In this document: positions 7,923-16,216 of the stretch, piece by piece
Layout of the letters: each line of letters starts with the position of its first letter
Position numbering within the stretch: position 1 is the stretch's first letter
NCBI RefSeq assembly: GCF_003182275.1
Contig: NZ_QGTR01000004.1
Coordinates: 363,811 to 427,810, forward strand
Reading direction: 5' to 3'
Origin: Hoeflea marina
GTDB taxonomy: Bacteria; Pseudomonadota; Alphaproteobacteria; Rhizobiales; Rhizobiaceae
Length of the DNA stretch: 64,000 nucleotides
Position numbers and translations under genes: made by a program
The notes under the pieces: model-generated
What the model saw: the letters and a program-made list of their open reading frames with translations, nothing else
Told to the model about the DNA's origin: nothing
The model's database searches: none

Positions 7923-10894
7923 CTGCGCCTCCTGAAGAGGCTCGAAAGCCGTTGAGTGAAGCCGGCGGCGGCGCTGGGAGGCCCTCCGCCGCCGGCATGA
8001 CGGGCGAGCGCCTGGAAGAACTGTCCGATCACCACGCGCGCCGCGCCATCAAGAAGTCGGCCACCCACAGAGGCGACCTTGCCGCCGATCGCGGCCTCAT
8101 ATCGATAGTCGATGCGGGTGCCGATCGCCGTTTCCGTCAGCGTGACTCGGCCCGTGCCGCGACCGGAGCCGAGTGCGCCCTCCGTGCCGCCGGAGAGCGT
8201 GACCGCTTCCGGCGCAAGCATGTCGGAGAGGCGGATGTCGGCGCGGTACCGGCCCTTGACCGGGCCGATGCCGAGGGTGACCTCGGCGCGAAAATGCGTG
8301 TCGGAGACCTTTCGGACCTCATGTGCGCCGGGAATGATGGCCTTCAGCGTGTTCGGGTCGAGCAGCATCGTCCAGACGGACTCACGCGTGGCGACGACTT
8401 CGGCCGAGCCCGAGCCGGTCAGCAAGCGCTCGCCGGAAGCGCCGGTAGCGACGGGGATCGAATCCTGAGGTTTCGACGGCGGGCGCTCCTCGCCGTAGAG
8501 CCATTCGCTGACGCGGCTCGGCGATAGCGGCAGCCGGATGTCCTCGACCCCGAGCGCATCGGCGACCGCATTGGCGATGCAGACCGGCGTCGACATGCAA
8601 TTGCCTTCGCCGACGCCCTTTGCGCCAAGCGGCGTGAAGGGCGATGGCGTCTCGTGATGGAGGATCAGCGGCTCCGGCGTCTCCATCACGGTCGGGATCA
8701 GATAGTCGGCAAGCGTGCCGGTCAGGAAACTGCCGTCGCCGCCATAGGCATATTCCTCGTAGAGGGCGGCGCCGACGGCCTGGGCAAAGCCGCCGCGCAC
8801 CTGGCCGTCGACCATGCCGGGATGCAGGATGCGGCCGCAGTCATGCATCGTCACATAGCGGTCGATGCGCACCTGGCCGGTCGCCCGGTCGATCTCCACG
8901 CCACAGATGTCGAAGATGAAGCCATGGCAAAGCGACGAGTTGATCCCGTCCGCTGCCGTCGGCGCCTCGAGTTGCTCCGGTGTCCAGAAAACCGTCTCGC
9001 GGATAGTCTGGCCGGTTCCATCAGGCAGGGTGCCGGGCGCCCAGTGGCTGGCCGCCGCCACGCGGCCGAAGGAGATGGCATTGTCCGGGTTGTCGCGATC
9101 GAAGAGCTTTCCGGCCCTGAAGTCTATCCGATCCGCCGTGACATTGAGTTGGCTAGCGGCGATCGCTGCAAGACGGTCCCTGATGCGATCGGCGGCAAGG
9201 GCAGCGGCGCCGGCGACGGCAGCGGCAAACCGGCTTGCATAATTGCCCGACGCGATCGACCAGGCGTCGCGCGCCGTGTCGAGTTCGGTGTTGACGCGCA
9301 CGGCCTCAAGGGGGAGTCCAAGCCGCTCGGCGACCACCTGCGCCAGAACCGTGCGATGGCCCTGGCCCTGCGGCACCGAAGCGACCTTGACGGTGACGGA
9401 GCCGAGCGGATCGATGGCCACAGTCGCGACGGACTGGGCGCCGTTCTTCGGCCCGGCCTTCGCCCGCTCGTCTGGCGTCAGGACCGTCGTGATGTAGCCC
9501 ATGTTGGAGACGCTCGGCTCGACCACCGCCGCATAGCCGATGCCGTAGAGCCGCCCTTCGGCACGCGCTTGATCCCTTCGCAGCCGGAGCGCCTCGAGGC
9601 CGCCTTCCTGGCAGGCGCGATCGATTGCGGTCTGATAATCGCCCGAATCCAAAAGCCCGCCGGTCGCCGTGCGGTAGGGAAAGGCGTCGGCCGGCACGAG
9701 GTTGCGGCGGATGACGGCAAGCCTGTCGAGGCCAAGGTTGTCGGCGATCTTGTGGACGAGCCGTTCGAGCGCGAAATAGACCTGCGGTCCGCCGAAGCCG
9801 CGGTTGAGCCCCGTGGGCGTCTTGTTGGTGAGCACGACGCGATTGCGGATGGCGACGTTTTCGATCGCATAGGCGCCGGTCATGTTGCCGTGCATGCGGT
9901 AGAGCGTCGCCGGCTCCGGTGCACGCAGATGGGCACCGCAATCCTCCAGCTGATCCCAGCTAAGCGCGGTGATGCGACCGTCGGCGGCAACGGCCGCCTC
10001 CAGCGTCGTGACGCGGTTTGTTGCCGAGACCGAGGCTGTCAGGTGCTCGAGCCGGTCCTCGATCCATTTGACCGGCCGTCCGGCGACGCGGGCGGCGACG
10101 GCGGCGAGGATGACATAGGGAAACACGCCCTGCTTGATGCCGAAGGAGCCGCCGGAATCAGGCGGCGTGCGCAGCCGCATGCGGTTGCCGGGGACGTTCA
10201 GCGCGCGGGAAATCACGGCATGGATCGAGAACGGCCCCTGGAAATTCGCCGTGACGTCATAGGCGTCCTCGCCGGGATCGTATTCGGCGATCACGCCGTA
10301 GGTCTCAATCGGCGTGCAGGAATTGCGCGGATAGGCGATGCGGATGGAGACGCGGTGGGCGGCAGTCGAGATCGCCGTTTCCGGGTCGCCGTAGCGAAAG
10401 CTGCGCTCATTGATGAGGTTGGTGCCGAGCGAGGGATGCAGAACCGGTGCATCTGCGGCGAGTGCCTTCTCGGGATCGACAATGGCGATAAGCCGCTCAT
10501 ACACGACCTCGATCAGGTCCAGCGCATCCTCTGCAACATAGCGGTTCTCGGCAACGACAAGCGCGACGGGTTCCCCGACATAGCGCACCCGGTCGCGGGC
10601 GATCGGCCAGCATTCGACATTGGCCTTGACCCCGACCGTCATGCTGCGGGTGAGCCTTGCCACGTCTTCGCCGGTCAGCACGGCGAAGACGCCGGGCAGC
10701 GCACGGGCGGCAGTCATATCGATCGCACGGATTTCGGCGTGGCCGTGGGGCGAGCGCAGAACAGCCAGATGCGCGGTGTCGCGCCGAACCGGCAGGTCGT
10801 CGATGTAGCGGCCGCGGCCGGTCAGAAGCCCTGCGTCCTCGACCCGTGGGACGGACCGGCCAATCATGCCTCCCGCCGTTTCCAATCTGGTCAT
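7919..10894 (-). CDS. hmfA: Molybdenum hydroxylase large subunit with fused C-terminal CoxG/SRPBCC domain, candidate HmfA
   Basis: The 991-residue protein starts with the molybdopterin-subunit opening IGRSVPRVEDAGLLTGRGRY. It contains GGSFGIKQGVFPY and ends its catalytic part with GAKGVGEGN, which holds the conserved active-site glutamate. A further roughly 150 residues, starting near GSGSAEVVATRESVW, form a CoxG/SRPBCC-type domain, normally a separate protein in cox operons. The ATG at 10894 has GGGAGGAG upstream. It should hydroxylate the ring of an aryl-CoA, by inference 2-furoyl-CoA at C5, using Mo-molybdopterin cytosine dinucleotide. It is the first gene of the operon, 92 bases after the AraC-family gene. 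Confidence 0.8.
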   Translation of the reverse strand: MTRLETAGGMIGRSVPRVEDAGLLTGRGRYIDDLPVRRDTAHLAVLRSPHGHAEIRAIDMTAARALPGVFAVLTGEDVARLTRSMTVGVKANVECWPIARDRVRYVGEPVALVVAENRYVAEDALDLIEVVYERLIAIVDPEKALAADAPVLHPSLGTNLINERSFRYGDPETAISTAAHRVSIRIAYPRNSCTPIETYGVIAEYDPGEDAYDVTANFQGPFSIHAVISRALNVPGNRMRLRTPPDSGGSFGIKQGVFPYVILAAVAARVAGRPVKWIEDRLEHLTASVSATNRVTTLEAAVAADGRITALSWDQLEDCGAHLRAPEPATLYRMHGNMTGAYAIENVAIRNRVVLTNKTPTGLNRGFGGPQVYFALERLVHKIADNLGLDRLAVIRRNLVPADAFPYRTATGGLLDSGDYQTAIDRACQEGGLEALRLRRDQARAEGRLYGIGYAAVVEPSVSNMGYITTVLTPDERAKAGPKNGAQSVATVAIDPLGSVTVKVASVPQGQGHRTVLAQVVAERLGLPLEAVRVNTELDTARDAWSIASGNYASRFAAAVAGAAALAADRIRDRLAAIAASQLNVTADRIDFRAGKLFDRDNPDNAISFGRVAAASHWAPGTLPDGTGQTIRETVFWTPEQLEAPTAADGINSSLCHGFIFDICGVEIDRATGQVRIDRYVTMHDCGRILHPGMVDGQVRGGFAQAVGAALYEEYAYGGDGSFLTGTLADYLIPTVMETPEPLILHHETPSPFTPLGAKGVGEGNCMSTPVCIANAVADALGVEDIRLPLSPSRVSEWLYGEERPPSKPQDSIPVATGASGERLLTGSGSAEVVATRESVWTMLLDPNTLKAIIPGAHEVRKVSDTHFRAEVTLGIGPVKGRYRADIRLSDMLAPEAVTLSGGTEGALGSGRGTGRVTLTETAIGTRIDYRYEAAIGGKVASVGGRLLDGAARVVIGQFFQALARHAGGGGPPSAAAGFTQRLSSLFRRRR

Positions 10895-10986
10895 TCGCTC
10901 CTCCCGCACCCGCTGGTGAAGGGGTGCCTTAGGGGGGAAGAGTGAAGCGGGGGGCGCGATCGGGCGATACCGCCGCGTATCAGACC

Positions 10987-11853
10987 TTACCGAGGAGTCT
11001 CAAAATCCTCAGCCGAGAGGCGGCTTACACTGCGGAAGATGCTCGGCGAGGAGCCGGCATGATCGTGGAAGAAGCGCGAGAAATGCGCAGGTACGGAAAA
11101 GCCGAGTTGATCGCCGATCGCCGCGAAGTTCTGCGTTCCGTCGGCGACGGCCGCAACCGCCTTTTCCAGGCGCTGCACGTTGAGGAAGACCCGCGGTGTC
11201 ACCCCGATCGAGGTCTCGAACAGCCTAAAGAAATGCGCCCGCGACAGGCCGACGCCGGTCGCGAGAAGATCGAGATCGGCGATCTCGCCCGGTGCCGCCT
11301 TCATGCGCTCGACGGCCTTGCGGATGCGGAAATCAACCCGATGGCGCGAGGCGAGGTCACGGATCGAATTCGGCACCGCCCGCCAGTCCGCGAAGCGTTC
11401 GATGACGGCAACCATCAGTTCGCCAAGAAGCACCTCGTGCTTGTCGGCACTGTTCGGCTCCTGCACCATGGCCTCCGCAAGCATGTCTGCGTGCGTGCGG
11501 ATGTCGCGGGTGATCGAGCCAACATTGGAGGCGAAGAAGTCGGGCGCGTGGCTCGCCGACCAGTTCGGCCGGAAATGACCGAGCCACTGCGGTTCAATAT
11601 AGAGCGCAAGGATGACTGTCTTCGGCCGCGTCGGTTCGTGCGCATAGGCATGCGGTTCCCAGGCGTTGATGAGAACAGCGCTTTCGTCCGTGAGCGGCAC
11701 GAGCCTGTCGCGCACCGAAAACTGCGTGTCGGCTCCCTCGACCTTCAACAGCACATGGCAATGCGGGTGCGCGTGCCGCACCAGAGGCCGATCCATATCC
11801 AGCAGCGCCACCCTCCCGAAGCGGCCACGTGCGATGCGAAGTGCAATCGACAT
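10987..11853 (-). CDS. AraC-family transcriptional regulator, probable activator of the hmf-like operon
   Basis: The 288-residue protein has an N-terminal cupin-like sensing domain (RHAHPHCHVLLKVEG, then INAWEPHAY) and a C-terminal AraC DNA-binding domain with two helix-turn-helix units (LLATGVGLSRAHFFRLFETSIGVTP and IGDQLGFSVPAHFSRFFHDHAG). It lies directly upstream of the molybdenum hydroxylase genes on the same strand, with only 92 bases between. AraC-type activators are known for furoate catabolism in Pseudomonas. A role in sensing the imported acid or its CoA ester is inferred from position. Confidence 0.85.
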   Translation of the reverse strand: MSIALRIARGRFGRVALLDMDRPLVRHAHPHCHVLLKVEGADTQFSVRDRLVPLTDESAVLINAWEPHAYAHEPTRPKTVILALYIEPQWLGHFRPNWSASHAPDFFASNVGSITRDIRTHADMLAEAMVQEPNSADKHEVLLGELMVAVIERFADWRAVPNSIRDLASRHRVDFRIRKAVERMKAAPGEIADLDLLATGVGLSRAHFFRLFETSIGVTPRVFLNVQRLEKAVAAVADGTQNFAAIGDQLGFSVPAHFSRFFHDHAGSSPSIFRSVSRLSAEDFETPR

Positions 11854-12111
11854 TGCTCATATATTAATCAATTTTTGGAAATTACAAGCCCGGGATGGAT
11901 CAGCCATCAAGGCCCGTGCCTGCAGCAGCCCGTCCGGTCGACGGTTCAGAACAGTCAAGACGCTCTCTCCATTGCACCGTTCGCCCGCTGGACCGCGATC
12001 ATTTGACTTTGACGATCTGGTAGCGCTGTGCGACCGTCGCCGGAACAGACAGGTGTCGGCGCGCAACCTCGTCGAGAACCTTGAGTCCCTTGTGCGGTGG
12101 GAGATATCCTT
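11854..12111. promoter_or_regulatory. Divergent intergenic region between AraC- and GlxA-type regulators
   Basis: These 258 bases separate two divergent regulator genes and must contain both promoters. An AT-rich patch (TTGATTAATATATGAG on the minus strand) lies immediately before the AraC gene. No palindromic operator stands out. Confidence 0.4.
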
Positions 12112-13098
12112 GTGCGGATCGTGATCTTCGTGCCTGCCGATGTGCATTCCCTCGAACTTGCCGGGCTCATGGACGTGTTCGCAGAAGCGAACGCGCGTGC
12201 GGGCAAAATGGTCTACGAGGTTGCTATCGTCGCGGAAGACGATCGCACCATCCGCTGTGCATCGGGACTGAGGGTCCTGCCCGACTGTGCCTTTGATGCG
12301 TATCCCGGTGACCCCGATACCGTACTCGTGGCGGGGAGCGTCGGCGTTCCGAAACGTCCCGGCGGGCAGATCATCGACTGGCTGGTGGATATTGCCGGGC
12401 GGGCCCGGCGCTACGGCTCCGTCTGCACAGGGGCATTCGTGCTCGGCGAGGCTGGCCTGCTCAAGGGCCGGCGCGTGACCACGCACTGGCAGTACGCAAC
12501 CCTGCTTGCCGAGCGCTTCCCCGAGGGACGGGTGGAAGGCGACCGGGTCTTTGTCCGTGACGGCGCGATGATCACCTCGGCCGGATCCAGTGCTGCGATC
12601 GATCTGGGTCTTTCCCTCGTCGAGGAGGATCTCGGCCGGGAGGTGGCACTCTACGTCGCTCGCCGGCTCGTCGTCTTTCTAAAGCGGCCCGGCGACCAGT
12701 CCCAGTTCAGCGTGCATCTGGCCGCGCAGGCGAGCGACCGCAGCCGTCTGCACAGCGTCCAGCAATTCGTGCTCAACCATCCCGCGGCCGACCTCTCGGT
12801 CACCGCCCTGGCGAAGATCGCGGCGATGAGCCCGCGCAACTTCACGCGGGTCTTTTCCCAGGAGATCGGCATCTCGCCGTCCGAATATGTCGACCTCACG
12901 CGGATCGACGTTGCCCGCTTCCTTCTGGAAGGGAGCCGCTTGCCGATCGCATCGATTGCGGAGAGAAGTGGGTTCGGGTCGGCACGTGCGTTGCGCCGCG
13001 CCTTCGTCGCGCATGTGGGCGTGACGCCGTCCGATTATCGCGATCGCTTCCGGACGTCCGGGGACGGAGCAAGGAGCAGTTTGTCCGAAAACGGCTGA
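12112..13098 (+). CDS. GlxA-family transcriptional regulator (DJ-1/PfpI-like domain plus AraC HTH)
   Basis: The 328-residue protein has an N-terminal class I glutamine-amidotransferase-like domain (RIVIFVPADVHSLELAGLMDVF, then YGSVCTGAFVLGEAGLLKGRRVTTHW) and a C-terminal AraC-type double helix-turn-helix ending GVTPSDYRDRFR. I place the start at the GTG at 12112 because GGGAG lies 8 bases upstream; a GTG at 12097 is possible. It is divergent from the hmf-like cluster. Its last codons lie inside a 220-bp segment that recurs at 13838. Relatives regulate amino-acid and quaternary-amine catabolism; the target here is unknown. Confidence 0.85.
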   Translation: MRIVIFVPADVHSLELAGLMDVFAEANARAGKMVYEVAIVAEDDRTIRCASGLRVLPDCAFDAYPGDPDTVLVAGSVGVPKRPGGQIIDWLVDIAGRARRYGSVCTGAFVLGEAGLLKGRRVTTHWQYATLLAERFPEGRVEGDRVFVRDGAMITSAGSSAAIDLGLSLVEEDLGREVALYVARRLVVFLKRPGDQSQFSVHLAAQASDRSRLHSVQQFVLNHPAADLSVTALAKIAAMSPRNFTRVFSQEIGISPSEYVDLTRIDVARFLLEGSRLPIASIAERSGFGSARALRRAFVAHVGVTPSDYRDRFRTSGDGARSSLSENG

Positions 13099-13210
13099 CG
13101 GTTGTCCTGAAACCGCCCCGGCTGTGGGTTGCCCGGTTTTGGGCAGCCATCCATGCTCCCTGTCATGGAAGAAATCAGAAACCTCATGCCGTTGGACTTC
13201 ATCAAGCGCG
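12991..13210 (+). repeat. Direct repeat copy 1 (220 bp): 3' end of the GlxA-type gene plus a start-like piece of the LOV-EAL gene
   Basis: This segment aligns without gaps to 13838-14057, an offset of exactly 847 bases. It includes the last 35 codons and stop of the GlxA-type gene, the intergenic spacer, and a copy of the opening of the LOV-GGDEF-EAL gene (MEEIRNLMPLDFIKR). The sequence diverges completely after the repeat ends. Confidence 0.85.
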
Positions 13211-13363
13211 ATGACGTTGTCGCCCGGCTTCACGTCATCGAGCGGGCACAGATAGTCGAACTGGCAAGAACTGCCGGGGAACATGACGGAGGCAATTCTC
13301 ATCGTACCACCTGCCGAAGGGATCGCGAGCGTTACGACGCCGACACGCCAGGGACCAAGTCAG

Positions 13364-13780
13364 ATGACATTTCACAAGAGCATGTCTTCTCGTAGGAACT
13401 ACTTGACGAAACTGGCCTTTGAGCAGGAATCCCGCAACTGGGTGCGGCGCAGTTGCAATGTTCTCGTCCATGTGCTCTTCACGCTCAAGGGAGTGCGGCA
13501 GGTGAGCCAGGCCCAGTTGCGCGTCCTCGACATCTCGGAGAACGGCTTGATGGCCACCAGCCATCGCCATGACATTCCGGACCATTTCTTCATCTCGATC
13601 GGCGACCGCCAGTATCATATCGGCTGCGCGGTCGTGCACCGCGAGAACGGCGTGCTGCATGTCCGCTTCATCCGCGAGCAGCCGACCGTGTTCATCAATG
13701 TCTTCGCCTCGCTGGCCGATCCCTTCGCTCTGCTCGAGGAGATCCGCCCCGCCCTCTACGGCCTCGAAGGCCTCGCCTGA
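13364..13780 (+). CDS. PilZ-domain protein (probable c-di-GMP receptor)
   Basis: The 138-residue protein has the PilZ signature: an RxxxR element in SRNWVRRS followed about 33 residues later by DxSxxG (LDISENG), and a beta-rich remainder (HIGCAVVHRENGVLHVRFI). PilZ domains bind cyclic di-GMP through these motifs. No other domain is visible, so it would act as a single-domain adaptor. The start is uncertain, since ATGs at 13364 and 13382 are both possible. It sits between the two copies of the 220-bp repeat and just before a c-di-GMP turnover protein, which suggests one signalling module. Confidence 0.72.
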   Translation: MTFHKSMSSRRNYLTKLAFEQESRNWVRRSCNVLVHVLFTLKGVRQVSQAQLRVLDISENGLMATSHRHDIPDHFFISIGDRQYHIGCAVVHRENGVLHVRFIREQPTVFINVFASLADPFALLEEIRPALYGLEGLA

Positions 13781-13837
13781 GGCGGGAGGGCGCCTGGGAC
13801 GGCAGCGGCCGCAGCCCCGGAGCAATCGCCACGCGCA

Positions 13838-14057
13838 ATGCGCCGCGCATTTGTTTTGCATGTGGGAGTGACGCCGTCCGATTATCGCGATCGCTTCCGG
13901 ACATCCGGCGACGGAGCAAGGCGTAGTTTGTCCGAAAACGGCTGACGGTTGTCCTGGAAGCGCCCCGGCTTTGGGTTGCCCGGTTTCGGGCCGCCGTCCA
14001 TGCTCCCTGTCATGGAAGAAATCAGAAATCTCATGCCGGCGGACTTCATCAAGCGCG
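13838..14057 (+). repeat. Direct repeat copy 2 (220 bp): remnant of a second GlxA-type gene plus true 5' end of the LOV-EAL gene
   Basis: The copy keeps the GlxA C-terminal reading frame and its stop (RRAFVLHVGVTPSDYRDRFR, then SLSENG and TGA). Most differences from copy 1 are silent third-base changes. That pattern implies it was once a translated paralogue whose front part is now missing. The second half is the start of the LOV-GGDEF-EAL gene. Confidence 0.85.
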
Positions 14058-15802
14058 TGCCGAGCATCGCCGGCGACGGGCTGGCCGATACCGATTCGAT
14101 CCGGTCCATACTTCCCACGCTGGTCGAGGAACTGAGCGACGGGATCGCCATCGGGCAGCGTTCGGGGGCCAATTCGCCTTTGCTCTACGTCAACAAGTCC
14201 TTCGAACGCCTGACGGGTTATGCCCGTCATGAGGTCATCGGCAAGGACTGCCGCTATTTGCAGGGCAATGAACGCGACCAGCCGGAGATCGCGCGCATTC
14301 GCGCCGCGATCGAGGCGGCGGAGCCCGTGGATGCGACGCTGCGCAACTACCGCAAGGACGGATCGGAGTTCTGGAACAGTCTCAGTCTCAGACCGGCCTG
14401 GGTTGGCGACGCGCTGCTCTATGTCGCCATCCTGCGCGACGTCTCGTCGATCCGCCAGACGCACATCGCGCTGGACCGGGTCGCAAACCTGGACGGGCTT
14501 ACCGGCTGCCTGAACCGTCAATCGTTTCTCCTGACCGCCGACGAACGTTTCGCAACGCAGGCCGAGGCGCTGCTTCTGGTCGTGAAGCTGGATGTGATCG
14601 ACTTTCACGATCTCAACACTGGTTACGGGTTCGAAGTCGGGGATGCCCTGCTTTGCGAAACCGGGCGGCGTCTCAGGGACCTGGGCGCCGCGCTGGTGGC
14701 CCGGATGGGCGCGAACGAGTTCGCCCTGGCCTTCCAGCTCCCGGATGAACAGAGCGCCGACGCCATCGTCTCAATGGTCACCGCCCTGCTTGCCGCGGAC
14801 TTCGTCGTGGCCGGCGCCAATGTCTCGCTGCGGTTCGCCATCGGCTACGCGATCGGCAAGCCTGTGGGCGGCACCCTGTCCCTGATCCGGAATGCGGGCA
14901 CCGCCCTCTGGGCAGCCAAGTCCGATCCGCTTGGCGGGCCGCGCCGGTTTCGCGACTCAGACGACGAGCAAGCCCGTCGTCGCTTGCGCATGACGCGCGA
15001 ATTGAAGTCCGCGGTCGCCAACAATGAATTCGTGTATCATTTCCAGCCCCAGGTGGACCTTGTCACCGGCGAGTGGCTGGGCGCTGAAGCGCTGATCCGC
15101 TGGAACCATCCCCTGTTCGGAAGCCAGCTTCCCGGCAGGTTCATCGAGACAGCCGAGCGATCGGGGTTGCTGCTCGAACTGACCGAACGAAGCCTGACTA
15201 CGGTCACGACGTTCGCCAGGCGCATCAACGCCCACCGCCACAAGCCGCTCCGCTTTTCGGTCAACGTGTCCGCAGGCGAATTTCTGCGCCACGACATGGC
15301 CGAACTGCTGGACCGCATCCTGCGTCAGACCGGCGCGGACCCTGCATGGCTCACTCTCGAGATCACCGAAAGCATGTTCCTGAGCGACACGCCCGGCGTC
15401 ATCGACGCATTCGAGCGGCTGCGGCGGATCGGCGTCGGGCTTTCGGTGGACGATTTCGGCACGGGCTATTCGAACCTGCGATCGCTCGAACGGTTTCCGG
15501 TGACCGAGATCAAGATAGACCGCACCTTTGTGAGCGAACTCGCCACGGCGCCGTCCAAAAGGGTGATCGTCCGCGCCATCATCGAACTCGGGCGCGCCCT
15601 GGGCCTGACTGTGGTCGCAGAGGGAGTGGAAACAGAAGCCCAGCGGGCCATGCTTTCCGAAATGGGCTGCCCGGTCGGCCAGGGCTACCTGTTCGGAGTC
15701 CCGACCGATGAAGAAAGCTTCGCCGCAAGCCTGGAGCGGCAAGCCACAGGGGGAACGGACGCAGCCGCACCCGCCCCCGGGATCGTCGACGCCAAGACAT
15801 GA
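14012..15802 (+). CDS. LOV-GGDEF-EAL protein, probable blue-light-regulated c-di-GMP phosphodiesterase
   Basis: The 596-residue protein (start at 14012; 14000 or 14036 are alternatives) has a LOV photosensor at about 35-150 with the photoactive cysteine in GKDCRYLQG (Cys80) and flavin-contacting Asn112 and Asn122. The usual Asn before the cysteine is Asp, and the usual switch glutamine is Leu141. A GGDEF domain follows with a degenerate site (MGANEF, 232-237), so cyclase activity is unlikely. The EAL domain is intact: AEALIRW, ITES, DDFGTGYSN, KIDRTF, EGVE and GQGY. It should hydrolyse c-di-GMP in a flavin- or light-dependent way. The neighbouring PilZ protein is a likely effector. Confidence 0.88.
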   Translation: MEEIRNLMPADFIKRVPSIAGDGLADTDSIRSILPTLVEELSDGIAIGQRSGANSPLLYVNKSFERLTGYARHEVIGKDCRYLQGNERDQPEIARIRAAIEAAEPVDATLRNYRKDGSEFWNSLSLRPAWVGDALLYVAILRDVSSIRQTHIALDRVANLDGLTGCLNRQSFLLTADERFATQAEALLLVVKLDVIDFHDLNTGYGFEVGDALLCETGRRLRDLGAALVARMGANEFALAFQLPDEQSADAIVSMVTALLAADFVVAGANVSLRFAIGYAIGKPVGGTLSLIRNAGTALWAAKSDPLGGPRRFRDSDDEQARRRLRMTRELKSAVANNEFVYHFQPQVDLVTGEWLGAEALIRWNHPLFGSQLPGRFIETAERSGLLLELTERSLTTVTTFARRINAHRHKPLRFSVNVSAGEFLRHDMAELLDRILRQTGADPAWLTLEITESMFLSDTPGVIDAFERLRRIGVGLSVDDFGTGYSNLRSLERFPVTEIKIDRTFVSELATAPSKRVIVRAIIELGRALGLTVVAEGVETEAQRAMLSEMGCPVGQGYLFGVPTDEESFAASLERQATGGTDAAAPAPGIVDAKT

Positions 15803-15975
15803 GCCTCGGCGCTACCTGGATGGCCTTATCAGCGCCGGACCAGCAAGAACCCTGCTTTTCTGAAAACACCAACCGCGCGCGCCTCAAGCCCTGTAACCCT
15901 GAGGTTACCCATCCGCAGGGTCACCGTCAGGCTCAAAACCGAGGCAAGCAAAGCCCTTGATTTCATTGAAAAAGA

Positions 15976-16051
<76 letters not shown>

Positions 16052-16079
16052 CACCTGTTCCGCGAAGGGAACGAGGGGG

Positions 16080-16108
16080 CGTATAGACCGGATGAACTGG
16101 CTTGTCCA
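16080..16108 (-). promoter_or_regulatory. Probable sigma-70-type promoter of tRNA-Lys
   Basis: On the minus strand, TGGACA (-35) and TATACG (-10) are separated by 17 bases, with the -10 about 28 bases upstream of the tRNA 5' end. Spacing and position fit a housekeeping tRNA promoter. Confidence 0.5.
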
Positions 16109-16216
16109 GAAGCAAAATCCGCTCATTTCGATTCCGCCCGCGAAGAGCCCGCAAAGCCTTGGGACCGCGCCGGAAATTATCGGGCACCGCCCTCCCCGCC
16201 CGGCCGGCCGGACCCG

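Noticed and set aside
8654-10945. A 763-codon plus-strand frame opposite hmfA
   Set aside because: Shadow of the molybdenum-hydroxylase gene, with no domain in the translation.
12097-12111. Upstream GTG start for the GlxA-type gene
   Set aside because: The GTG at 12112 has GGGAG at proper spacing and gives the usual family N-terminus, so the five extra codons were left out.
13129-13395. Small plus-strand gene starting with the repeat (PGFGQPSMLPVMEEIRNL)
   Set aside because: The frame is a decayed copy of the LOV-EAL gene start joined to unrelated sequence. It has only a TTG or internal ATG start and no domain.
13235-14608. A 457-codon minus-strand frame opposite PilZ and LOV-EAL
   Set aside because: It is antisense to two genes with clear domains and has no recognisable motif.
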